Assembly: GCA_022828595.1 (NCBI GenBank)
Contig: JAKGHH010000001.1
Coordinates: 118,804,999 to 118,868,998, forward strand
DNA length: 64,000 nucleotides
DNA from: Nelumbo lutea
Lineage: Eukaryota; Streptophyta; Magnoliopsida; Proteales; Nelumbonaceae
Direction of reading: 5' to 3'
Positions 54,669-64,000 of this stretch are shown here, in pieces. Position 1 is the stretch's first letter; every line of letters starts with the position of its first letter. Made by a program: the position numbers and the translations under genes. The notes below the pieces were generated by a model, which saw only the letters and a list, made by a program, of their open reading frames with translations, ran no database searches and had not been told where the DNA came from.

Positions 54669-57600
54669 ATGGAGGGACCATTTCTCTCTCCACCAGCGAA
54701 GCGTCCGTTCAGCATCGCCGGAATGCCAGAAAACAACGCCAACGGCCCATCTAAGCGGGGCCGTGCCAAGGCGCCTCCGCCTCCCATTGTCCTCTCTCCC
54801 GGTCAAGTCGCCTTCCGTCTCCTCTGTCACGTCTCGTACATCGGTGGCGTCATCGGGAAGTCGGGCAGCATCGTTAAGCAATTCCAGAAGGAGACCGGGG
54901 CGAAGATTCGAATCGAAGAGCCAGTCCCGGGGTGTGACGAGCGCATCATCCTCGTTGTCGCGCCAGAAACTCCGAAGAAGAAGATTAGATTAAAGGGATC
55001 AAGTAAGGAGGATAAGGAGGTTGGAGTGGAGTTTGAAGTTTCTCCTGCACAAGAGGCGCTTGTCAAGGTATTTGAGAGGGTTTTGGAAGTTGTGTCCGAG
55101 ACCGATGGGGTTTTCCCGCCACCGGGCAGTTCCGTCTCTTGGAGATTGCTGGCGGCAAGCAATCAGGTTGGGGCGGTTATGGGGAAAGGTGGGAAGATTA
55201 TTGACAAGATTAGGAAAGAAAATGGTGTCAAGATTAGTGTTTTAACTGCAGAAATGCTCCCAGCTTGCGCAACTCCTAATGACGAAGTGGTAGAGGTAAG
55301 GGTTCCAATCCTTTCTCAAGATTAGCTCTGTTGCTTGAAGATATAACCTTTTCTTCTTCTGTCAACATTGTTCTTATTTTTAGATACTTGTGGGAAATAT
55401 ATAGGTTTTCCAAAACTGCTACGAGTGCCCTGGATTTTCCATTAGAAGAATAGGCATGAATTCTGGTTTTCCTTATTACCAACAAAGATTTTATTAATAA
55501 TCAAAAATAGAGGTAGTAAAAGATGTTCGAAGAGTAGAAAAACTGTAGAGTCGCCCAAACATTAAATGCTGACGGTTCTATGGTCTTTTTATGACTTTCT
55601 GGGTTTCTTACTGAAATAGGGTTGCTCAAACATTAAATGAAATAGGTTCTTTGGCAAACTAAACAAAATGGCATTGAATCAACATTGTTCAAAATTTACT
55701 GAAAAAAAAAAATTATAGTTCAAATTTTTCATTACTTGATAACCTTGCCATTTCCACAGTGGTGAGTAATGCTATTTGCATGAGCAAATTGTTTATCAGG
55801 CAGTTGGGGTGTTGTTTCTGTTTTTTTTTTTTTTTAGAGAAAAGGTAAAGCATAAAATTTTATTAATCAAAGAAGAAGCCCATAAACAAGGGACTCTACA
55901 TTAGGGATTTACAGAAAGATTTACCATAGAGTATCATGCTTTGATTACAAAAATTGAAAATCAGCGTAAAAAAAGGAGTTATATGATCTTCCTTCAAACA
56001 AACCATGCCTGGGTGCCCACAAGTCCATAAGAATAACATCCCTATAACCTTGTTTTCAAGCTTCCCACCCCAAATAGCCCACATGACTTGCACAGGCACC
56101 ATGCTCCACAAAAGCTTCCCACCCTTCTCAGGCTTCCAATCTGCCATGCCTCCAAAGGCTCCTTTACAGATTCTGGAAGACACAATTGAATCCCGTAGCC
56201 CAAATCTGGCATGCATATTTACAATGGATAAAGATATGACGAATAGATTCCAAGTTGTTAATTGCAAATATTGCAACTTGGATTTTTTTCCATCTCTCCT
56301 TTTGGCAAGTTGTCAGCTGTAAGACATTTATTTTACACTGCTACCCATAAGAAACAATGGTACTAGGCTACCAGCATGTTACAAATTTATCACCAGACAC
56401 GGCATCCCCACTCAAAATGACTTCTATTTACACCTTCTCTTGCCACTCTGTCTGCAATGCTGTTGGCACTTGGCAGAAGTAGGAAAGTGCCTGAATGAGC
56501 AGCTCAAGTTGGAAGCCAGAGATTAAACTTCCCTAATCAGAGATTGTGGTCCTTCATAGAAACCATAAAACTGCCACCTGATGAAAATAACCAGTGATGT
56601 TTACCACGTGTACAAAGAGTGTCTGTACAAAATAAACATTTAGAGCTGGGCAAATAAAACTCGAGACCAACTATGGTGTATTTACAAATATTTGCAGCTT
56701 AAATCAAGATTTCAACCATTCCTGTGAAAGACATCACATGGTCTACTTATTTTTCATTAGTTCATGTTTCACAAGATGTACTTACCATCAAGACTTTAAC
56801 AATGTTAAAGATGTAAGTGCCCATGACATGCTGTTTTATCACTAGTTCACATTTTTTTGCTACACGGTGCAGTTCATGCACCAGAGATTTTTCTATAAAA
56901 CTATGTGCTAAAAAAAATAATTAATATTAAAAAAAATTATGACGAAGATCAACCCTGAACGATCTGTGTGATAGGATCTCAACAATGATATTGATGATTT
57001 CTTTTTTTTTTTTTTGGTCAAAGATACAGCCTGACAGGGATTTCTTTCTTGCAATTTCAACCATATAACTTCCAGGGGAATGGAAGTCTGTAGCACCTTG
57101 CCCTTCTTATTTAACCTTATAATATACCAGCCATCCAAGGCTTCAACCATTTTTGTATGCAGCAATTCATATGCCATCATTATTTCCTAGGATCGTGGAA
57201 TAGCTGACTTTTGTTTGTTATTTCACTATTACTAATCCACCATCAAATAGCTGACCCTCAAATAGCCATCCTTTTTACCATTATTCAATACCTGAGGATT
57301 GAGCTTTTCTTATTTGTGTGTCAGTTCACTGTTGCACACTGTTGGCCTGAAGAGTCATTATCTCTTGCATCTCAAGTGAAGGTTTATCATCCTTTAGTGT
57401 TAGGAAAAGAAAAACTCTCTTTTCTGTAAATTTTATATTTTATTATATTAGATACTCCATGATTTGTAGGGGCAATGAGATCATCCTGCCCTTCTCAGTC
57501 TTGACAGTAGGTTCAGAATTTAAACTAAAAATGCATCATCGTATGTAAATGCGGTGGATATCCTTATCATGAATAAAGCCTCCCATATATCCACTTGAAA

Positions 57601-60600
57601 ATTGGTTATTTACATTGGCAGGTTACAGGAGATCTTTTCGCTGTAAAAAAAGCTCTTATTGCTGTTTCACGCTGTCTTCAAAGCTGTCCACCAATAGATA
57701 GAACGCAACTGGTTGCAAGCAAACCCGTGGAGGCACCTACTCGAGGGATTTTTCCTGACCCAAATGGAGAGCTATTCCCACAACAGAGTTCATTTCTACC
57801 CCCTTTATCAAGAAAAACTATTGACTATGCTTCAAGAGGTCGTCCTCTACCACAAGATATTGAAAAGATCTCCACCCCAGATCCAAAGAAGACACAGCAG
57901 GAAGTTACATTCAGACTTCTCTGTTCCAATGAGAAGGTTGGGGGCGTAATTGGTAAGGGAGGTGTAATTGTCAAAGCACTACAAAGTGAAACAGGCGCTT
58001 CCATTAGTGTTGCAGCTTCTGTATCTGAGTCGGATGAGCGTGTAATCACTGTTTCTGCAATGGAGGTTTGTCTTCCTACAATTATTTTGCCAAAGTTATA
58101 TTACATTATTACTCATCGTTGTTATGAATTTCACTGGCATAGCTATATTGTTTGATGCCATTATCTTCGTTGGTTTTTTTATCAGTAACTATAAAAAAAA
58201 ATTTATTAGACCATTTCTGGATTGATATATTGTCATGTAGAACGTGGAGTCACAGTACTCTCCAGCACAAAATGCTGCCCTTCGCGTTTTCACTAGGTCC
58301 ATTGAGGTTGGCATAGAAAATGGACTGGAGTCAGTCTCAAGTAAGGGGACTCCTGTTATTGCACGTCTTCTAATATCATCAAACCAAGTCGGTTGCTTGA
58401 TGGGTAAAGGAGGCACAATAATTTCAGAAATGAGGAGGATAACTGGTGCTGGTATACGGATATTAGGAGGTGAACAGGTCCCAAAATGTGCCCCAGAAAA
58501 TGATGAAGTGGTACAGGTATGGGATTCTATACTTTTTATTTTGGAAGTAAGGAAAGGACATTATTGGTGTTAGTGATTTTCTTCGGCAAGAGTCATCTTT
58601 AGATTCTTCTAAAACTGACCAAGTACCATTTATATGCTAAATTGATAGATAGACCATTTCTTTTTAACCTAATAGATATAACTTCCTATGATATTGAATA
58701 CTCAAGTTAATTTGTGATGATTTCAACATCTTAACTTCTCTTTTGTTCTATCATTTCCTATGGAATCTGTTAGATCACCATTTTTCTGTCAAGGGTTAAT
58801 GATATTAATTTCAAGATATTGCATGAATTCTGTTGATTTTATTTATTGGTGCAAAATTCTGTTGGTTTTATGTATACGCGGTGTTTCTGCAGTTTTGCAG
58901 AGAACTGTTTAATATGGTTCTTTGCAAGAAAGCATGTCCTTTTTTTGTTTTTCTTACTTTTATTTTTTTTATCAATATGTTGTTCTTACATTTTGATTAG
59001 CAAAGAAAGGCCCTGTTTAAACAAAATACAATTAACAGTTGATCAAAAAACTAAATACAACTGACATTCTGATCAAAATTGTAGGTTAATAGTGTTCTAT
59101 GAAATGGTTACTTTTCTAAAAAAACTCTTTTAATCATACTCAATATATGAAGAAGCTTTGTGAATATATTGATCAAAAAAAGAAGCTTTTTGAACATAAT
59201 AGAGAAAATAAGTGTTTTTCAAGTGCATATTGGAGGCAGCAGGGTACCCAAGTGTATAAAGGAAAAGCTCTTGCTTTTACAGATTACTGGGGATCTTAGC
59301 AATGTTAAGGATGCTTTACTTCATGTTACTGGTAGATTGCGTGATAATATTTTACCCAATAAAATGTCAAAAGGAGCAGGAGTCAGTAGCTACTCGTCTT
59401 CTGCCATCCCAGAGATTAGTCCTTTCGGAAGAGTGAGAGAACCTACTTCTTCTGGAATATATCCATCAGTGGGGCTTTCTCATAATCCAGATCGCCCAGT
59501 TACTCTAATGCATGGTATGGATCACCTAGGGCTTTCTCATAGTTTGGATCATCCACCATCACCAAGGTTATGGGCATCACAGGTATAACTAGTATTCTTC
59601 TATCTCCAGTTACAATCATCACAATCTATCTTAGTGTTTTCTTTATGAGCATCCATAGACCAATTTATGACCTTATTGTATGGTGATCTGATTGGATGCA
59701 GACTGTCAGCAGTGGGGATTCAAGGGGCATTACAGACCTAGGAAGAGGATTTTCAACACTTAGAGGTGGTGTGGAGCTTGGCAGGTCAGCATCACACGGT
59801 TTGGTGCATGAAAATTATTTCCTTGACCTATAAGTTAAAATGTTTTAGAATCCAAAACATACTAGACCATGCATGGTTTAGGTAATCTGACCTTAGCCCC
59901 CAAAAATGACTTGGAGTTTTAAAATCTTGATATTCAACTGCCCCATAGTAGTTTTGACTTTTGACTGTAAAGTCAAACTAGCCAGGTTGTACAAAAATAA
60001 GAGCCAAGCAGTGTTTTAAAAAGCGTGGGAAGCGTACACCTGGAAGTGTGCCTCCAGGCAAGGCGCTCCCAAAACGCCTTGAGGCATATGCTAGAAGCAC
60101 TGACACCTCTGAGGCGTATGCCTCTTGCGCTTTTTTTCATGAGGCACACTAGAGGCATATGCCTCACATCTTATATAAAATGACAGATGAAAAAAGAAAA
60201 AAGATAAAAAATGAAAGGAAAGGAAAGGGAAAGAAAAAGAAAGAGAAGAATAAAAGAGAAAAGGAAAGGGTAGGGAAGAAAAGATAAGGGGAAAGAAAGT
60301 GGTTTGCCCCCTGCCCCTTTGGCTGGGGGGCGAAGCCCCCCAGACCCCCCCCCCCCCCCCCCCTTCAACTAATGTTATGCATCTTTATTTTTCTTAATAT
60401 AAAAGATTTTTATTAAAAATAAAGAAAAAATGAGATCCCCTCATCCTCTTCATTCTCCTCCTAACCCCCTCCTCTTAAGGAGGTTTATGCCTCCTTGTGT
60501 TCGGGAGGCTTACGCAGTTACACCTCTTGTGTTCTGAACTACGCCTCATGCCTCTAGGTAGAAGGGCACGCCTTGTGTCACACACCTCCGCGTTTTAAAA

Positions 60601-61711
60601 CATTGGAGCCAATAAACAATATTATTTTTAACTTAGCAGCAGCTGGACCTGACTAACCTGAACCAGCCCTCTCCTCCAGGTTTCACAGCACCTGTATGTT
60701 ACAGTACTTGTCTGACTTGTTTTTTGACACTTGAGGATCACCTTCAACCCGACCAGCATCATAAGGATCACAAAATTTTCATTTGAGTTATTTGCATTTA
60801 TCATGTATATGTTCTCTTGATTATGTTTGTAGAGGAAGCAAATCTGCAATCGTCACTAATACAACTGTGGAGATCATGGTTCCTGAAAATGTTATCAGAT
60901 CTGTCTATGGGGAGCAGGGCAGCAATCTGAATCGTCTAAGACAAGTAAGCCCTTGTTCATGCCACACTTGTTTTTTTCTACATTAGTTTTAAATTTTGGT
61001 TATCCTTGTACTTGTCAAAAAGAAGGCAAAATTCCTAGAAATTCTATGTTGTGATAAAACACAATTCACAAGGATTTTCATCTGACTTGCAAGGCTTGTT
61101 CAGAATCCATCAATCCCCCAAAATATTAATAGGTATTGGAATTTGGGAACAAGCTTTTGCACTCCAAGGTTATTCCATTTAGACTCGTATTCGGTTGTGA
61201 TGAATACAAAATTTATCATGAACTGTTTATATTTGCATTTGCATTGAACATATTTGTGTTTGCACTCTTACTAAACACAGCCTAACCTGCAAACTCAGAC
61301 TTATCAGATAGCCAGAAAGCTGCCAAATGGGAGCAATATTCAGAATCTCATATTAAGTTATTGCGGTGCTATCAGGAAGAACAAAAAGAAAACTACTTAA
61401 CACTATTTCTAGTAAACAGGGCATAAATAAGCCTCTTGTAATCGCTACCTTCCTGTTTATTTGATCCTGACGCTGAGATTGAGTTACAGTTTTGTGAAAT
61501 TATTGCATTCTTACCCTAAGTTGATTTATGCCTTGCTGCTATAATATAGATTTCGGGTGCTAAAGTTATAGTGCGTGATCCTCATCCTGGCACAACTGAT
61601 ACTATGGTCATCATATCTGGAACACCTGATCAGACCCAAGCAGCCCAGAGCCTCCTGCAGGCTTTCATTCTAAGTGGTCAATCATCACCAGATAATCCCA
61701 GGTTGTTATAA
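54669..61711 (+). CDS. Five-KH-domain RNA-binding protein (HEN4/RCF3-like)
   Basis: Nuclear poly(rC)-binding-type KH protein of the HEN4/RCF3 group, implicated in pre-mRNA processing. Coding exons: 54669-55295, 57622-58065, 58241-58516, 59283-59582, 59702-59784, 60833-60944, 61550-61711. All have GT-AG introns, and phases fit (phase 0 except the fifth intron). The product is 667 residues. KH1 is about 46-137 (GKSG 63-66), KH2 157-230 (GKGG 172-175), KH3 303-375 (GKGG 320-323), KH4 396-465 (GKGG 412-415) and KH5 586-660 (GEQG 603-606). KH2 and KH4 are each split by an intron after DEVVE/DEVVQ, followed by VTGD/ITGD, as in the family. The KH3-to-KH4 spacing is also conserved. A Pro-rich, basic N-terminus precedes KH1, and a Ser/Pro/Gly linker lies between KH4 and KH5. 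Exon 1 is GC-rich, and the ATG at 54669 is the first in frame. There is no sign of decay. Confidence 0.93.
55821..56330 (-). mobile_element. Antisense LINE 3' piece in KH intron 1
   Basis: A T-run at 55821-55835 (the A-tail of a minus-strand insertion) is followed on the minus strand by GGMADWKPEKGGKLLWSMVP and VQVMWAIWG, the zf-RVT-adjacent end of plant L1 proteins. It is broken by frameshifts. It lies in the 2.3-kb first intron, opposite to the gene. Confidence 0.75.
56331..57621. other. Rest of KH intron 1
   Basis: Unassigned intron sequence. The 3' end TTATTTACATTGGCAG is the acceptor used for exon 2. Confidence 0.6.
60009..60605. mobile_element. hAT MITE in KH intron 5
   Basis: Ends CAGTGTTTTAAAA and (reverse strand) CAATGTTTTAAAACGCG. 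Near-perfect 8-bp target duplication GAGCCAAG / GAGCCAAT (60001-60008, 60606-60613). Inner arms carry many GAGGCATATGCCT and GCCTC motifs in both orientations, and a C-run lies at about 60345-60362. Non-coding, 597 bases. Confidence 0.8.
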
Positions 61712-62533
61712 TCGCAAGGGCAAGACAAAAATTTACGTGATACTTGCCCCTTTTTACTTTTCTTGTTCTTAATGGGAAGGTCTATGGTGGGTTCAGGCCA
61801 AATTTCATGTAGACTAGTTGAGATTTTTTTCTCTCCCGGTTTCTTCGAGCACTCCGTTCATACCAAAAATGGTCACTTTGACGTGTAAATCCTGGAGCCT
61901 CTTCTTAGTGCATGCTTTCTAATATGTACATCTTGGGTGTTCTTATTGAATGCTTTCTGATGAAGGTTATAGATTGATAAAATGAAATGGAGGTAAGGTC
62001 CTGTTATTGTGTTAAAAGAGGAAGAAAAGATGGCGGGTCCTGTAGTTACTAGTTGGAATATTATGAAATGTACTGATTGTTCCAACCCAATATATTTTTA
62101 ACCAGTTATCAATTTGCAATTATTCATTGCCCGATATCCTTTCTGATCAATTGCAATTGCTGCTTCTAGGTCATCTCGATCGATGTTGAGAGAGGACACT
62201 CATTGTTGACTGATTCCATTGTTTGTTTAATTCCTTCCCAACCTGCCATGACCAAAAATCCAAAACCCATGCATAAAATCGGTTTAATGTAAATTATCTT
62301 GACCAATAATTAAGGCATTTAATAGTGATGAATGAGGATAACAACACATCGAGTATTTTTGAGTTGCGACTAGCATGTGAAGTTGGGTTTCTTAAGTTTA
62401 GGACAACATAATAATGAATAATCAGTGATTGGTTTAATCCCGTAAAAGGATTAATTACCAAGACGCAAAACACAACAGCACAATATTTTCATCTTACTTT
62501 TACGCAACTGGTGTGAGTGATCGTCATTGGTGG
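61712..62533. other. 3' UTR of KH gene and convergent spacer
   Basis: The KH and Costars genes converge here. No other gene seen. Confidence 0.6.
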
Positions 62534-62695
62534 TTAGGATTTGAGGGTTATCTCCACGTTATCATGAACTCCTTGTAGCAGTAGCTCACCATTATATGAT
62601 ACAACTTTTCGTTTCTTTGCTGCTCGAAGGGTTCCAACTAGTGCTTCGAATACATTTGCACATTTATCATCGTTGAACAACACACCAAAAGTGAC
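62534..62695 (-). CDS. Costars family protein, last exon
   Basis: The minus strand, after the acceptor TTCTGTTTTGAAG, encodes VTFGVLFNDDKCANVFEALV, GTLRAAKKRKVVSYNGELLL and QGVHDNVEITLKS then TAA. This is the conserved C-terminal two thirds of plant Costars proteins (ABRACL homologues, about 80-90 residues in total; role in plants poorly known, actin-related in other eukaryotes). The upstream exon ending in ...YK was not found in the remaining 1.3 kb, so a long intron runs out of the window. The frame is intact, so this is probably a live gene. Confidence 0.87.
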   Translation of the reverse strand, partial: VTFGVLFNDDKCANVFEALVGTLRAAKKRKVVSYNGELLLQGVHDNVEITLKS

Positions 62696-62698
62696 CTT

Positions 62699-64000
62699 CA
62701 AAACAGAATAAAGAGAACGGTAAGAACATGAAATAAGAATGAACATTAGAAAACATGGGATAGAGATAATGACGGGAATTAGATCATTGCTTAACATGGC
62801 AACCTGATAAAAGCGTCGGAGCTACCTCTTCCTTTCTTTTTTTTTTCCCTTTAATATAAAAGAAGAAAAAAGAGATCTATTCACAAGGTAATACTGAAAT
62901 AGAACGATAATGTGGACTTCGGGTCACCAACTGCCAAAACGACTTCTTTGGTAGGCTACAATCGGATCGAATATGGGTAGAATGGTATATCCAAATTTGA
63001 TTAATTTATATTCGAATTCAAATTGGATTGTATCCACAGGATATATGTCGGATTCGGATTATAATTGGATATTAAACGCTGTTATAAATTATTAAAGATG
63101 ATCAAAATATTGTATAGTATATAAAATGACTTTAATATCATATTTACAAACAAAACCAATTAAAAATTATTTCTATAAAACTTTAACCTATGACAATTTA
63201 GTGAAAATACAACACCCATACCAACTTTACTACTAGATATAATCATATAATATAAGTTGAATATTTATATGAGCATATAATTTGATCCAGTTATAAACAG
63301 ATTGAATTTGGACCACCCTTAATAGAATAGGATCCAAATTCGAATTCGGACAATCAGATACACCCATTCTGGTCCGATGTATTGGGGGACTGGTGTGTAT
63401 CAATACTTTGAGAATGAGGCTACAATCATCTTCAGTCCAACGCTCTTAAGGCCCAAACTCCCGAGGAAGCAACCTAGGTCAGGCTTTATAAAATCTGGTT
63501 CAGGCCTTCAGGGTGCCCAAGAATGAATAGCGGCTGTATACAAGGATTGATCCTAGATTCCTAGCAACAATGAATCATTTTTTCATAATACAATACATGG
63601 GTATTACCCTAAGAGCCTAGCCTAGAAACCTAGTGATAATAGCAATCCCGGCAACAACACAGAAGAATGAGCACAATCCTAAGAGTTTTGGAATTCCTAA
63701 CCTCTAAATGGCCAAACTATATAGATACATATCCATATCCAAACCAGTTTACCATTCTTAAGTGTATGCAGTTCCTTTACGGGTGCAAATGGATCGGATC
63801 GATCCGAGATCCAATCCTATTTGGTCAAATTTGGATCACCCATGTTCGAATCTTTGGATTGTTTGGAGCGGGTAATAGTATCCGATCAGAAATCAGATTG
63901 GATTTGGATCACCCCTATCCGATCCGATATATATTATATATTTATAAATAAATATATATATATATATATGTTATTTATTTATTTATAAATATATTTTTAT
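62699..64000. other. Costars intron or 5' region with short repeats
   Basis: Repeated CAAATTCGAATTCGGA / GGATTCGGATTATAATTGGA type motifs, partly inverted, occur near 62940-63060 and 63290-63380. GGATCGGATCGATCCGAGATCC lies at about 63790, and AT-rich DNA ends the window. GTGTATCAATACTTTGAG near 63393 resembles one end of the ATCGATACG MITE family. No exon recognised. Confidence 0.5.

Overview
This window is nuclear DNA of a flowering plant. Supporting evidence: a multi-exon KH-domain gene with GT-AG introns, a large single-exon P-class PPR gene, a Costars exon, a plant secondary-metabolism glycosyltransferase (UGT91 type), and dense Tat/gypsy, copia, L1, RTE, Au-SINE, hAT-MITE and Mutator-like repeats. 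The species cannot be named from the sequence. The repeat load and AT-rich intergenic spacers fit a medium-to-large plant genome.

Layout. 1-2600: a UGT91-like glycosyltransferase pseudogene (minus) with two frameshifts and a nonsense codon, ending at an AT-rich MITE-like element. 2640-17690: a nest of elements. An outer inverted-repeat element is split by a Tat-lineage gypsy (4171-17364, minus, perfect 5-bp target duplication), which carries a spliced antisense ORF. The left LTR of that gypsy is interrupted by a 0.9-kb direct-repeat element. 19148-22616: a second, internally deleted Tat gypsy with its own antisense ORF and TATA box. 22700-24210: a Pack-MULE-like element carrying a TORTIFOLIA1-like gene piece that still has an intron. 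24.2-32 kb: AT-rich repeats, a 550-bp fold-back, an RTE fragment and MITEs. 32164-34298: a small LTR element that carries an intron-free piece of a TPR-protein gene. 35072-40478: a decayed copia element. 41.9-50.3 kb: hAT MITEs, a 5'-truncated L1 and a tandem duplication whose second copy preserves the empty insertion sites.

The host genes lie at the right. A PPR gene (minus, 50974-53742) and a HEN4/RCF3-like five-KH RNA-binding protein gene (plus, 54669-61711, seven coding exons) are divergent and share about 0.9 kb of 5' sequence. Introns of the KH gene hold an antisense LINE piece and a hAT MITE. The last exon of a Costars-family gene (minus) follows at 62534-62695; its upstream exons are not in view. 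The live genes are independent housekeeping or regulatory genes with no common pathway.

The most notable content is the contrast between two routes of host-gene capture within 11 kb: DNA-level capture with an intron, and capture without introns by an LTR element. Next come the two antisense-ORF Tat elements and the duplicated segment that dates two insertions. Coordinates of decayed elements are by-eye estimates unless an exact target duplication is quoted. No undescribed defence or biosynthetic system was found.
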